Shown: positions 11,446 through 23,751, counted from the first letter of the stretch. The stretch: 64,000 bases of DNA from Takashimella koratensis (GCA_003116875.1 BCKT01000007.1:670365-734364), one strand, 5' to 3'. The notes: generated by a model not told the origin, from the letters alone. Program-made: numbers and translations.

Positions 11446-13172
11446 CTAATCCTGGTCCATGGCGGTATCGGCGTCGTCGGTCGCCGGTGCGCCACTAGCA
11501 CTGGGTGAGATAGCTACGAGCGCATCCAAGAACGCGCGAACACTGGTTCCTGCGCCCTCTGGTAGTCCGAGCTCCCTCATCATCGACCCCGGCAGCCCTC
11601 CATGCCTAAACGCGCTATCGAGCGAGGCGATAGCGTCGGTGAATTGTGGGGTAGTGAGGACGGACGCAACGAGGTGCGCCGGAGGGTTGGGGCCAAGGTT
11701 GAGAGAAGGAGGGAGGTGAGGGAGGAGGCGGGTGACCAAGTTGGGATGAACAGAGAGGAGGATGGTGACGTTTGCAGGAGAGAGGACATCGGTGAGCCGA
11801 GGTCCGTCTGAGCGTGGTGACAGTGTGTCAGCAAGAAACGTCAAGAGAAGGAAGAGTGGGGAGAAAAGAAGAGGGGGGAGCAAGGGAAGGAGAAATGCGG
11901 ATGAAAGAAGAGGTACTCTGCACTAACCATTCTGAATACCCGCTAGTCCACCAGCCTGGGCCCACTGAACGAGCATCCTAGCCATATCATGCTGCTGTGT
12001 CTGCTGGGCCTCCTGGGTCCTACCCTGATGCTCTGTCTCCATCTCGTCCGCCAACAAGAGAGACGTCCCTTCCGTGACGACTGTTTCGCGCGCAGATACG
12101 GGTCCCGATGATTCTTGGGTCGGCCGCGGGGCAGAGGGGGTCGGAGGCCACTGCGATCGGTCGTACGGATCGCGATTGTCGACTGCACCAAGGCGGGACG
12201 GAGCACCAGGAGCGGATGTGGAGGAGGAAGCAGGAGCAGGTGTCGCAGGGATCCCTGAGGCTGCAGCAGCGGGTGCAGAGGCCGGGAGAGGAGCAGAGCC
12301 GGGGCTGTAAAAGGGGAAGATGGAGGTTAGTGGTGTTTTCAGAGAAGTAAAGAGAGAGAGTGAGAAATCGCCACACTCACACGTAGCCGGGGTCTTGAAG
12401 AAGAGCGTTGATATCCACCATCGCACGAAGGTCACGCTCCACCGACGAACGCTGGAACCAGAACTACGAGAGATGATAAATGGACATGATCAGCGAGAGT
12501 TCATGTCTCGAAAGGCAACGAGAAGAAAATGGATCATGAGGACGTACAAAGTACTTTTGATCGGAACTGTTGAACCTCAAGATATGAGTACGGCCCGTCG
12601 GGTCCTGTCCGATATCAGCTTCGCTTTGGGGGTTACAGCAAGCGTAGCAGAAACCTACCTGAGTCACTTTCTCAAAGGTCGCTTCGCCTTGGAAGATTAA
12701 CAAGGTCTGCGACAGAGTGTTAGCAGGTGCCAGGCGGGGTGGAAAGCGCCACAGATGCACAGAGGCACAGCAGGGAACGGCACAGCGGAAGATTGCAAAC
12801 TGAAGAAACGGCTCATCAAGAGGATGATTGCGAGAACCAAGACAAGTGAGAGCCTTTGATCAAACGTACCTCGTCGGCTCGGCCGGTATCCTTGTGTCGC
12901 CATACTGGAAACAGAGTTAGCCAACTGCACCATAATCTCTACCCCCATCGCTCTGCAATGGCAGTCGAACAGAAGGGGCAGTCAAGAACGCTTGATGCTG
13001 TGATCAGGAGAAAGGGAGGGCGGAGATGGAGTCAACTCGCCTACTCACCAAACTGCACGATCCCATCTTCAAGCGCCAGCTCAATGGTGCCCTTATCAGG
13101 CTGCGGATCGACCCAGTTCTGAGCCGCGTCTCGGCGGAAACAACGGCCAGCGGGGACGACGATGATTGCCAT
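11446..13172 (-). CDS. RPN13: Proteasomal ubiquitin receptor Rpn13/ADRM1
   Basis: Subunit of the 26S proteasome regulatory particle that binds ubiquitin through its Pru domain and recruits UCH37-type deubiquitinase through its DEUBAD domain. Exons from the start: 13172-13049, 12904-12870, 12706-12659, 12604-12548, 12463-12381, 12304-11928, 11807-11446 (361 residues). The Pru domain spans about 5-115: VVPAGRCFRRD, TIELALEDGIVQFVWRHKD, TLLIFQGEATFEKVTQ, THILRFNSSDQKYFFWFQR. A Pro/Ala/Ser linker follows. The C-terminal DEUBAD domain (about 245-345) carries LTDVLSPANVTILLSVHP and QFTDAIASLDSAFRHGG. The acidic tail ends in AMDQD. An upstream in-frame ATG at 13283 exists, but the start used here places the Pru domain at the N-terminus as in the family. 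It shares a 230-bp divergent promoter with the next gene. Confidence 0.94.
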
Positions 13173-13402
13173 GGTTGCGAGTAGGCCGGGTGGATGGATG
13201 GTGGTTGATGGTGGATGGAGCAGATAGTTGATGTTCAACGAGGGAGGAAACGCGTCAGCCAAGAGAGTGTGATGTGTAGCCATTGGGTGGGGACTGTCCT
13301 TAGGTATTTGGGATCCTTGGCCGGTACCCGGCTATTTCAGCCTGCTCAATGGTTGGTCTGTTCCGACGACTTCGACTTCTTTGCACATCCTCAACAACAA
13401 CT

Positions 13403-15259
13403 ATGAGCCCACCTCGCCCGCCGCCTGCCTCGATACAGGTCGGGCAACACGTCGGATCTATTCGCTCTCCGCTCCCGCTCGATAAGCTCGTCCCTTATCT
13501 CTCATCTCACGTGGACGGCTTCTCCGGTCCTCTCGAAGTCAAGCAATTCAGCGTGAGCTTCTGCTCACCGGTTTGCTTTTTTTGTATACCTCGGCTGACT
13601 GACTGAGATTGGTTTTTTCCCCTCCGCCCTTGACGATACAGTTTGGTCAATCTAATCCAACTTACCTCCTCACTACCCCCTCGAAATCTTACGTTCTCCG
13701 TCGACAACCTACTGGCCCACTCATCTCACCTACCGCGCACCGAATCGACCGCGAATTCCGGATCCTCGCTGCGTTGAATCGGTACAATGACTCCCTGAGT
13801 CGAGCAGGTTCATTCAGCTCTCTAGCATCGTTGTCGTCGCCGTCACCGTCATCATCATCTGTGCCAGAACCTGTGCCCGTACCGAAGGTGTACTGCCTGT
13901 GCATGGACCAGGGGGTCGTTGGGAGCGGGTTCTACGTGATGGAGTTTCTGAAAGGGAGAGTATTCCAGGACGCGCGGATGCCCGGTTTGAGTAAAGATGA
14001 GCGCTGGGCTTGGTGAGTTGAGTCTAGGAAACATCTTGCATCCGCTTTCTGCAACTATTTTACTTCCACCTTGATCCAGCTGCTCTCCTTTGCCTTTGCC
14101 TTCCCCATCCCTCTTACCTCGACGAGCGCTAACCCAGGGCCTAGCTGGAGATCCGCCATACGCACACTCACGATGCTCTCAACTATCCCAATCCCCTCAC
14201 TCGACTTGACTGACTTTGCCCCCGATCCAAGACAAAAACCCTACTTCTCGCGCCAGGTAACCTCGCTGCTCCGTGTCTCGGTGGCGCAGAGCAAGACCCC
14301 GCTGTCCATTGCAGCGGTCGGGAAAGGGGGCGAGAAAGACAGTGGAGAGGGAGCTGAGAAGGGACAGCAGCTTGGTGAGATCTGGGGCACGAGGGAGATG
14401 AGGCCGTGGTTTGAGAAAGGAGCGGAGAAGGTGGCTGCGGATGAGAAGAGGAGAGGAGGGAGTGTGGTCCATGGAGACTTCAAGATTGATAATTTAGTAA
14501 GCTAGGTCTTGGATAGGCTTACAAGCCTCTTGATCTATTCTGTTCTCTCCCGCCGATACTTTACGAACTTGTTGGACTAACTCAACGTCTCATCCCTAGA
14601 TATTCCATGCCACTGAACCCCGCGTTATCGGCATCCTCGACTGGGAACTATGTACTCTTGGTTCTCCTCTCGCCGACCTGGGGAACCTCTTACTCCCCTT
14701 CTCGTTCCCTCCGATTCGGGACACAGCGCTTCTGAATGCGCTAATGGGTGGGCGTGCGGACGCGTCGCTCCTGCTTGGGCTCAAGGGCGTGGGGTCCGGT
14801 AAGACGGGTCTTCCCCAGAGAGAGGAGCTGGAGAGGTGGTGGGTTGAGGATATGAATAAGGGGCTGGCAGTGCATCGAGCGGAGGGAGCGGGGAGGGAAG
14901 GGGCGGAAGGGAAGGTGCAACGGGAAGAGAAGTGGACGTGGCCGATCAAACATATGGAGTGAGTCTGATCTGGAAGATAAAGAACATGTCATGGTACCAA
15001 GGCAAGGGTTGTCACGATAATACCAGCCCCATGTCGTCTTTACCTGACTGAAAGATGGTAGTGAAGGTAATGCGAGCTGACGTCCCTCAGTTTTGTTCGG
15101 AGTTGGATCCTTTTTCGCCTGGCCATTATCGCCCAGGGAATTGCAGCTCGTGCGGCCCTTGGCCAGGCAAGCTCCGCAGATGCTCGACCCGACTCGACCG
15201 TCTTCAATTTCTTCGGACGAATGGCTTTCGAGGCCAAGTCGGTGGAGCCTAAACTGTGA
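13403..15259 (+). CDS. APH-fold phosphotransferase, ACAD10/11 N-domain type
   Basis: Small-molecule kinase-like protein of the aminoglycoside phosphotransferase/choline kinase fold, closest in layout to the kinase half of animal ACAD10/ACAD11. Exons: 13403-13552, 13642-14012, 14145-14496, 14600-14958, 15091-15259 (466 residues). Visible features: a glycine-containing substrate loop (FGQSNPTYLL, about 51-60) with the nucleotide-binding lysine region (YVLRRQP), EFRILAAL helix, FYVMEFLKGRVF hinge, the Brenner motif HGDFKIDNL (283-291) and the metal-binding ILDWELCTLGSPLADL (303-318). No acyl-CoA dehydrogenase domain follows, so it is the stand-alone kinase form. In ACAD11 the kinase phosphorylates 4-hydroxyacyl-CoAs; the same substrate here is inference. 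Exon 3 contains a Glu/Lys/Gly-rich insertion (about 230-270). Confidence 0.87.
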
Positions 15260-15607
15260 CCGCACTTGGCTAGAAAGGGCGTTTATCTCGTAAAGGATCG
15301 ACGTGGGTAGTCGTGGTGGCCGTCGACATAACACGGGATTCTCTTCTACAATCTACACCGAGGATGGACCCACCGGCTTACTCGCTCGGAATCAATCGGA
15401 GCCGATCTGGAACATGTCACAAGGGAATGCACACCTATGCTCACCACCGTCAAGTCTCTCCTTTTGATCTATGAGGATGCAAAGGAATGACTTTAGCCTC
15501 TATCGGCACCATAATGCACTGTTCTGGGCGTATCTTCAACCTGATCCTACGCGGCAACTGTGCAACTGTACAACTCACTATCAAACTTCAACTACAACAA
15601 CAACAAC
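15260..15607. other. Intergenic region
   Basis: Holds the 3' flank of the phosphotransferase gene and the AT-richer upstream region of the next, unrecognised gene (CAACAACAACA leader just before its ATG). I see no other feature. Confidence 0.4.
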
Positions 15608-16259
15608 ATGTCTGACACAGACGAGACGATGTGGCAACAGTTAGGACTAAGGCTGTATTCCTCGTGCCACAGCAATCAACGTGGAATCATCCACAGGACC
15701 TCATATGACCACTCTTACTATGAGAATGTATCCATCAGGATGGCTCTCATCTCCTACACAGACATCACCGAACAGCAAGTAACGAGCACCAGAAGCTACA
15801 TCTCACTCTTTGCGAAGGGCTTGAAAACCAGAATGCATGATGAGAGCACACTGAAGGACGACAAGGCAAAAGCCATAACCGAAGATGGAATGTCGGAACC
15901 GAAACCATACCGGTTAATCTCGATCAAGTCCTTTCTCCGTCAGTTGTCAGAGTGACTCAAGGCTGATCTTTAGACCTTTCCTGACAGAACATTGTATTCA
16001 AGCGTACCAGAATTCAATCGATCATTGGATAAGCGAGAGGACGGAGTTGCTTTTAGAGAAGGAATACCATGACAAGATATTCAAAGCTCTTCAGACCTCC
16101 AAGGTGTATACTTGGGATCCGACCGGCGAAGTGCTCGTGGAACACGATCCGGAGACTAGGTATATTTCTGATGCAATCGATCAAGTAGAGCTGTCGGTCA
16201 CGATAGATGAGATTGAGGAGTGCAGAGAGAAGGCGTGGGAACGCCGACAACCTATTTGA
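15608..16259 (+). CDS. Unrecognised AT-richer two-exon gene
   Basis: Hypothetical protein with no recognised domain. Proposed exons are 15608-15927 and 15974-16259 (201 residues including a split lysine), with a 46-nt intron that uses a weak donor (gtcctt) and a good acceptor (ctttag). Both halves read as real protein: MSDTDETMWQQLGLRLYSSC at the start and PFLTEHCIQAYQNSIDHWIS just after the join, ending in an acidic helical stretch (TIDEIEECREKAWERRQP). Base and codon use is clearly more AT-rich than that of its neighbours, and the leader is an AAC repeat. These traits suit a young, transferred or fast-evolving gene. Alternatively these are two independent short frames or a relic. Confidence 0.42.
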
Positions 16260-16558
16260 AGGTGGCCACTTGATACTGATGGTTGAGATTCCTAAGATGT
16301 AGGTTTGTCGATTACGGTAACTCTGAGCCTGCAGGGCCTAGTCTAGCCCAAATTATAAAATAAGTCGCTCGTACTCTCGCGTTTGCAATCAGCTTTTGAG
16401 AGGACGAATGGATTGGTGAATGCATGAGAGTCACGTGGCAGGAAGGTGCCAAGATGCGAGAGACCAGAAGAAGGAAAGGCAAGAACGGCGCAGTTTTACA
16501 AACCTGGAGAAGCATCACTCCTCCCCCATATCTAGACCCAAGATCCACGTGTCTTCAT
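16260..16558. other. Convergent intergenic region
   Basis: Lies between the unrecognised plus-strand gene and the 3' end of the mitochondrial L3 gene. It is AT-richer in its first half. I see no gene. Confidence 0.4.
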
Positions 16559-17777
16559 CTACTGGCCCTTACCGGCCCACTCGACAACCTGGGGCCACGA
16601 CTCCTCCTGCGCTCTTTCCACCGTCCCCGCGGGCGTCGGCAACGTTGTCACTCCCTGACCCAACCACTCTTCCGCGTCTTTCCCCCTAACCAGCCCGGCC
16701 TGCGCGACGTACGCGACCTTCTTCTTCGCGTCGCGCACAGCGACAAACGCATCGTCCGACCCTGGAACACAGCCGCGTACGAAAACGAGGTTGAGAGCGA
16801 GGTCGATACGGTGAACGAGAAGGTTCTGGGTAGTGCGTTTAACGACACCCATGTGACCTGCCATTTTCTTCCCAGGAAGCACTCGGCCCGGGTCCTAAGA
16901 GAACAGGGTTAACGAAATGGTCAGGGGGGAGAAGTGGACAAATATGAAGTCGGAGAGAAGGTTGGAAACAATCAAGTCGAGGGCATGAAATGCTCACCTG
17001 GTGTTGACCGGTCGAACCGCCCGAACGGTGGGTAAGCGAAACACCGTGCGAGGCTTTAAGACCACGGAACCCGTGACGTTTCATGACACCTTGAAACCCT
17101 TTCCCGATCCTACGAACGTTAGCCCCGTTTCCTCGCCCACAACTCCACCATCACCTCGAACCAACCAAAACTCACGAAGTCGCGGTTACATCCACATACT
17201 GGCCCGGGACGAAATGCCCTGCCCCAATCGTCGTCCCTACAGGTAACACGGCGTCCTCGGTGACTGCAAACTCCTGAGTCCTGTACTTGGGCTCAACGCC
17301 AGCTTTGCGGAAGTGGCCGAGTAAAGGTCGGGTGGTCGTTCGTTCCGGTCGATCAGAGGCGCCGATCTGGAGAGAGTGAAGTGGGGAGGTAGATGGAGGT
17401 GGGGTGTGGCGAACAACTTGAACAGAGTCGAGCTGAAGGTGTAGAAGATGTTGAGTTTGAAAGATATTAGAAACAGAGAGGCAAGCTGTAAAGGGAGGAC
17501 CTCTACGTACCTGGAGAACAGTCACAGGCCACCGCCGTCCATCTTTATCCCACAAAGCAGTCATACCGCGTTTCCGAGCAATCACGCCTGTCCGCTGCGT
17601 GAACGGGGTCCATTTGGTCGCTGCTGGAGATGAAGTAGAAGATGAGGATGCCGAGGCTGATGATTCGGCCGCGGGGCTCTCGGTGGACGCGGGGGCGGCA
17701 GTGGCGAGGGATCGTGCTCCGAGAGGTGCTCGGGAACAGAGAGATCGCAGGGGTTGGAGCTGGAGGATGGACCGCAT
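16559..17777 (-). CDS. MRPL3: Mitochondrial ribosomal protein uL3m
   Basis: Large-subunit protein of the mitochondrial ribosome (yeast Mrpl9). Exons from the start: 17777-17511, 17432-17176, 17109-16998, 16894-16559 (323 residues). The N-terminal 50 residues are Arg/Ser/Ala rich without acidic residues near the start ([18 protein letters not shown]), as expected for a matrix import sequence. The L3 core follows: [28 protein letters not shown], then the signature [20 protein letters not shown] and [20 protein letters not shown], and [19 protein letters not shown]. It ends with a 35-residue extension beyond the bacterial L3 core. It is divergent from the Sel1-repeat gene, with about 700 bp between them. 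Confidence 0.95.
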
Positions 17778-18482
17778 GGCGATGGCGACGAGGCTAGTGG
17801 TGGTTGGTAGTGGTGAGCGTCTACTTTTTTCAACGCCGTGGTCTAGGTTTTTTCTCTGCCAGTTTTGTTTCGTGACCCTTGCCCTTGCCTGTCACGTGAT
17901 ATTTGGGATTGGGGTTATGATGCGATGGCTGCGAAACAAATGACCCTGAGGTAACAGTTGCTATTCGAGGAATACATACTGTACATACCACCACCACTTC
18001 ACCTCACCTCACCACATCCTCAACTCTTCCTCCTCGTCTCTCTCATATCCCACTCCCACCTCTAGCCCTTACCCCGCTCGGCACCGTCGACGACAAACGA
18101 CCCGTATCGTCACCGCAGTCAGTCACCGTCACCGTCGTCTCCTTCGTCGCGACCGGAACACCTTTGCGGAGTCATCAACCCTCGCCATCACCGCCTCGCT
18201 TTGTAACCCCCAGCGCGACTCTTTCCCTTGCCTACCGTCCTCGTCTCACTTTGATCTCGGCACATCGTCGACATTGGCGGTCCGAGCGAAGCTCATCCGT
18301 TTTTCCTATTTCTCTTGCTTCCCCTACTAGCCCTCTTCCCTCCACACACTCTTGACGTTCATCACTAGCCTCTAAACATACGTCTTCACTAGACAGTCAC
18401 AAAAGCACGGTGTCAATACCCACCGGGCCGAAAAGAAAAGGACGTAACCCTCAGACTACATCAACATCCCACCGCGTCCGCC
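17778..18482. other. Divergent promoter region uL3m / Sel1-repeat gene
   Basis: About 705 bp between two divergent starts. The minus-strand side contains a cacgtg E-box core near 17891-17896. The plus-strand side is a long C/T-rich leader with repeated cacc and cgtc strings. I see no gene. Confidence 0.45.
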
Positions 18483-20253
18483 ATGACGACCTCTGCACCA
18501 GTTTCCATGTACTTGGAAGACGGAGCGCCCGAGCTAGGGATGGGCTACTCCAGCTCGTCCTCTGCCCGAGGCTCACGGATCGTCTCGCAACCTCCCGCCC
18601 TTCTCGACCAATGTGAGTGGGCCTAAGGAATCTCTGAATGGCAACGTTGTCCTTTGTCCACTCTCCCGACGGTCCACGACCACATGACCAACCCTTGCTG
18701 ACACCTCCACAGCCCATCTGCGACCAGGTAACCAAGCCGCGTTGTTATCCCAAGACCGAACGATTGAGGCGTACCGAGAAAACGCGAAAAAGACCAACGA
18801 CCCGGAACTCATCTTTGATTTTGCCGTCTTCATGATTGACGCTGCCAAGTCCCTTGTCCCTCCCGAATCCGAGGACGCCAGCCCCAACGGTCCCACCTCC
18901 CCGACCGCACCCGCACCCGCACCCAGCGCCAAAACCCAGCAAGCAACTATCGCCAAGCGCGACGAACTCATCAAAGAAGCGATCAGCCTCCTCAAGAAAC
19001 TCGCAGATAGAGGTTACCCAGACGCACAGTACTTCCTCGCAGACTGTTATGCGAACGGTATAGGAACGGTTAGAGGGAGACAGGATTTTGATAAAGCGTT
19101 CCCCCTGTTTGCACTCGCTGCGAAACATGGACATCCGGATGCGTGTTACCGAGCGGGAACGTGCTGCGAGCATGGATGGGGTACGAGGCGGGAGAGTGCG
19201 AAAGCGGTCCAGTTCTACAAGTGAGTGGGTTCACGGCGAGGGGTTGCAATCTTTCGTCTGCTGTCATTCCCTCGGGTCACTGTGTCCTGTCAAATTTGAG
19301 ATGTGCTTCCTAACACCGACACAGAAAAGCCGCTGTCGCTCTCCACCCGGGAGCCATGTACCGCCTCGGCACTGCCGAGCTCAACGGCAACCTCGGTCTC
19401 TCCAAACGTCCCAAAGAAGGCGTGAAATGGCTCAAACGATCTGCCGAGCACGCGACCGAAGAATTTCCTCACGCGCTACACGAGCTCGCGCTCTTACATG
19501 AACGGGGAATCGAGAATGTCGTATTCGTCGACTTTGAGTACGCGGCGGAACTACTTGCCCAGGCGGCAGAACTCAAGTACGCACCCAGCTCGTTCAAGCT
19601 TGGAGAGTGCTACGAGTATGGAAAGATGGGGTGCCCAGTGGACGCGGCGTTGTCGATACATTATTATGTGAGTGGTGTCAGGAAGCGGATAACAGCAATG
19701 GAGGTACCATGCGTGTGATGACCGAGCCTTGAAAGGACTGACACCTTTTAGAACATTGCCGCACAACAAGGACACCGAGACGCCTGCTTCGCATTGACGG
19801 CATGGTACCTCGTCGGCTCGCCTGGTGTTCTCCCACAATCAGATACCGAGGCCTACCTGTGGGCCAAGAAAGCCGCAGAGATGGGTCTTGCCAAGGCGCA
19901 GTACGCCGTGGGCTACTTCACAGAGGTAAGTGTCGAGGTCTCACCACATTGCTTTCTCGATCTTTGATTTGAAATGCTTGGCGGATCTTGAGTTGACATT
20001 GTTGCGTTTTGACCCGTACTTGTTCGCTCGACAGACCGGCGTAGGAACGGAAGCCAACCTCCCCGCCGCAATGAAATGGTACCGTCTCGCCGCTGAGGGT
20101 GGTGACAAACGCGCCTCTCGACGTCTGACTTCGGGCGCAGGCGCGAGCGGAGGGCAGACGGCACTGGATAGACGAGTGGAGATGGAGGCGATGAAGGAGG
20201 CTATGAAGGATGGCGGGAAGAACAAGGACAAAGATGGGTGTGTGGTCATGTAA
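18483..20253 (+). CDS. Sel1-repeat protein with C-terminal CAAX box (Skt5/Chs4-like)
   Basis: Likely a chitin synthase regulator. In yeast, Skt5/Chs4 binds and activates Chs3 and is anchored at the plasma membrane by prenylation. Exons: 18483-18612, 18713-19220, 19325-19667, 19752-19925, 20035-20253 (457 residues). A short disordered N-terminus leads into at least six Sel1 (TPR-like) repeats, for example AQYFLADCYANGIG, ACYRAGTCCEHGWG, AMYRLGTAELNG, SSFKLGECYEYGKMG, ACFALTAWYLVG and AQYAVGYFTETGVG. The protein ends in a basic Lys/Asp tail and CVVM, a CAAX prenylation signal at the very C-terminus. The Sel1 array plus CAAX matches this family. Which Chs it regulates cannot be told; chitinase genes lie 20 kb away in the same window. 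Confidence 0.88.
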
Positions 20254-21177
20254 GGGGTAGACGGGTACATTGGTCAGACCCCGCAGACTCGAACATTTGG
20301 CGAACGCAGCGCGGGAGTCGCTCATTCCTTCAATATCAACCTCTCGCCCTCGAACTACGACCAAAATACAATCACGTTGCAACGTCCAATCCGTTCTTAC
20401 GTCGCCCACTACACCGCCCAGTTTTCTTGACCGCCCACCCTTTCCGGCTATCCACATATATCTGTATCGTATCTTACCCAATCTCAACCTCGCAATTTCA
20501 TTCTCTCGTCAAGCGCTACACGCTACACCATAGATTCCGTCTCCGTCTCGCTTTCATGTTTCCTCTTTCCACCAGGTTTTCCCGATGAGATAGTACCTTG
20601 CTACCGTTTGAAACTATCCTTTCCCCTCCCCATTCCCACTTTGCACATACCCGGAACTAAGGGGTTTATATCCGTATCCTTACCTCGATCTCAACTCGTT
20701 CTGTACCCCTCCCTACCCTGGATCACATTGTGCCTTCTTTTCCGCGAAACGTAGGGTCACGTCCGAGGTCGTTGGGTTCTGTGTCTCGACTCTATCGCTG
20801 TATGCACTTTGCATCTGTCAGGAATCTCATCTTCGCGTTCACTCGTTGCCCACTGAGATCACTCTCGTTGCTCATCTACCGCCGCGCCAACGAACGACCA
20901 AGTCAGTTGATCCACGATCATCCTACACCCTGTCGTCTCCACAACCACCACCACCACCCCTGCTACCCCGCCGACACCCGTCAAACCTAGTTGTACATGT
21001 ACATGAAGCGTGCAAGAATATGTAGCTATGACACTGTGTGTAAAACATGTTACGATATGGCTATGCGATATGCGTGTATGATTGTCCTTATTATAAGTCC
21101 ACCAGTATAGGTGGAGATGTAATCTTCTGTACTTGTCTTCTTCTTCTTCTTCTGATCGTTCCTCTCCAATAACTAAC
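20254..21177. other. Convergent intergenic region
   Basis: About 920 bp between the Sel1-repeat gene and the lipase gene. It is C/T-rich at first, then AT-rich with a palindromic tgtacatgtaca at 20992-21003 and several tatgcgatatg-like strings. I see no gene; it probably contains both 3' UTRs. Confidence 0.4.
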
Positions 21178-23522
21178 TCACAGCCCATCCTCTCTTAAGC
21201 GCAACATCAAACCGCCATAAAACCTCGCAAGATCAAACTTCTCCTTCTCCTTCTTCTTCTCTTTCTCCTTCCCACTCTTCTCCCTCTCTTTCTCTCTTTC
21301 CCTTTCCCGCTCCCTCTCCCTACTGCTTTCCATCCCGCCCGCAGCTCGGTCGTTGCGCTCTTTCTCCCTCGTCGCGTCCGCGAGCTGCTTGGTACCTCTC
21401 GAGGAACTCTTGTCACCTGGGAAGAGGTCGGCGACCCAGTCGATCAACTGGCCAACCTGCGCCAAATCCCACGACGACGACGATGATGATGATGATGACG
21501 ACGATTTACTCGAGGACGAAGGTGAAGATGAAGACGTTGATGACGACCCTTGTGACGCCGCGAACATCGCTCGAGCAGTCTCCAAGTCCCTCCCGCGCTT
21601 CTCTGGGTCCGTCTGCGAATCGATCCCGCTCAACCCTACAACCTTTGTATCCCCCTTCTCCCCGGTCTGCTCTCCATAACCCATCAGGGACTCGAGTCTG
21701 AGCCCCAGCGACTCCCCGAGGCCACCCTGCCAGTCCCACCCGTCCGTCTTGCTCGGGTCCGGTTTCCCCTCCGCCTTGCCCGACGTAGTCGCACCATTCG
21801 GCCACAACCCGCCTTCTCCTCGTAGTTCCCAGTGGTGGCATCCGTCGACGACGCCGAGGAACTCGCCCCATTTCGCCGACGACACGCTCACCAGCCCATC
21901 GTTGCCCTCGTACGCCCCCGATAACTCGGTAGAAGGGTACCCCTTTTCCGCTGCCGAATCGAGCACGAGCTTGGGGAACCATAGAGGGTGCAGGACCGAC
22001 ATCTTCGAGACTCGGCCTGCGACAGAGAGGTACTTGACTTCTGGATCGTTGGGCGTCGCGGGGTTGAAATGTTTCCCCAAGTAGTCGGTGGTGAGGTTGG
22101 CGTAGGCAGGAGAGTCGAAGATGTTGAGAAGGTAGTCGCTGAGCGCAGAAGTGAGGTTGGAGAAGGTATCAGAGGCGGCTTTGGCGGCACCCTGGGGTCG
22201 GGAGAGGAGTGGGGATTGAAGGGTAAAGGGGAGACCCTTGGCCTTGTCGACAGCTGCGGCGGCAGCAGTCAATGCGGCGGCTTCAGGGGTCCCTACACCA
22301 ATGTTGGCAGCGCACCAGTCCATAAATGGGGAACCGCGGTGTGGGGTCGCGATCGTCGTCAAGCTCAAAGGCTTGTACTCGGTCGGACGGATCGTAGAGA
22401 TCAGGTGTCGGCAGTCGAGACCGCCCATCGAGTGTGCAACAAAATTGACCCCTACGCCCCGGGGAAGGTAGTCGCGAAGGAATTGGTGCATCTGCTCGGC
22501 GCGCTCTTTGATAGACCCAGTGCTGGGAAAAGTATCAGCACGTGCGAGTTGGGAAAAGTTACGCAGAGGTACATCGGGCCAGTGACTCACCCCTTGACAC
22601 CGACGACGACAACCTTGACGCCCATGCGGTCTCGCAGCACCTCGAGGACAGACGCCCAGTAGTGGAGTTTGAGCGAAGGGAAGAGTGGGATCGGTGTCGC
22701 CGTGGAGAACCCATACAACCCTGTTCCCGCGTCAGCTCTTGGCTCGTGCACACCAAGCATTCACACCAGGTCTCAACCTGGACACAAAACCAGGCCTGTC
22801 ACAAAAGCAGAATAAAAAAAAAAAACACGACCGGGAAACAAAAGCCAAAACACGCGTGCCGGATCACACGTGTGTCTGAGTTTGCGGTAATAGCCGAACC
22901 GCGACAGAGTCTAGCTGCGTGTGGATACGTGTAACTCACCGTGGCAGAGGACGACGATCTCTCGTGGTGGTTTGATAGCTCCTGGGACGAAAAGGCGGTT
23001 GTCCCGCATGAGCCGGTAGATCTCGGTATTCTCAGGTGGGTAGCGCGGGTCGGGCGTCTTGTCTGGTTTAGGCGGGAGATCGGGCGGTGGCGAGGTGACA
23101 TCGCTGCTCGCTGCTGATGGCGACGACGATGGGTGGGAGTGGAGCGCGGAAGAGGAGGAAGAGGAAGAAGGAGTGGAGTCGTCGGTTGAGACGGTGGCGC
23201 GGACGAGTCCGGTACGTGCTGCGAGTGTCGCTGCGCAAGGGAGGAGTCGAGACCGTGAAGATTCAGCAGCGGCACGACCCTTGCCCTTGAATGCAAGGGT
23301 GGGGTTATCGAGAAACCGCTGGAGGATGTACCGAGCGACGGCAAAGTAGTGCAGCGGGTGCAATGTGGTCCCCATGGTGCTGGGGTCGGTGGTGAGGAGG
23401 GTGGGAGTGGGGAGGGGAGAGGTGAAGGGGGTAGAGAGAGGTGTGTGTTGATGTTGACCAAGGGTGGGTGGGGGTTGTTGAAGGTTGTTGAAGAAATCTG
23501 GAACATTGCTGGCCATCGTCAT
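21178..23522 (-). CDS. Alpha/beta-hydrolase lipase (Tgl2-like)
   Basis: Predicted triacylglycerol lipase. Exons from the start: 23522-22940, 22720-22591, 22522-21178 (685 residues). Residues 1-150 are Pro/Ser rich. The hydrolase core starts with EIVVLCHGLYGFSTA (oxyanion-type HG, about 187-202), then HYWASVLEVL, GTGSIKERAEQM, and the nucleophile elbow VAHSMGGLDCRHL with Ser269 in a GxSxG-like H-S-M-G-G; TTIATPHRGSPF follows, typical of fungal Tgl2-type lipases. A His in the VDGCHHWEL segment is a candidate catalytic residue. The last 110 residues are low complexity: a long Ser run, then an Arg/Glu and Lys/Glu charged tract of about 40 residues. That tail and the long N-terminus make it about twice the length of yeast Tgl2. 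Confidence 0.87.
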
Positions 23523-23751
23523 AGTTTCTTTGGGGCAAAGGGGCAAAGCACAAACATGTTTAGCTACAGGTTACGTAATAAGTCGCATCGGCCGGTAAGC
23601 CGATATTGCTGGGTGATGTCCCATGTTAGGCAAGGTTACTACTATGCGACACACCTCTTATGTTTGAATTCGCCACCCATTTAACATCCACCTTCACTTC
23701 CTCACTTACCCTCCTCTCCTACAAACCCCCCCCCCCCCCTTCTCCCCCACC

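Noticed and set aside
13173..13283. Upstream in-frame ATG of RPN13
   Set aside because: It would add 37 low-complexity residues before a Pru domain that normally starts near the N-terminus, and it lies in the shared promoter.
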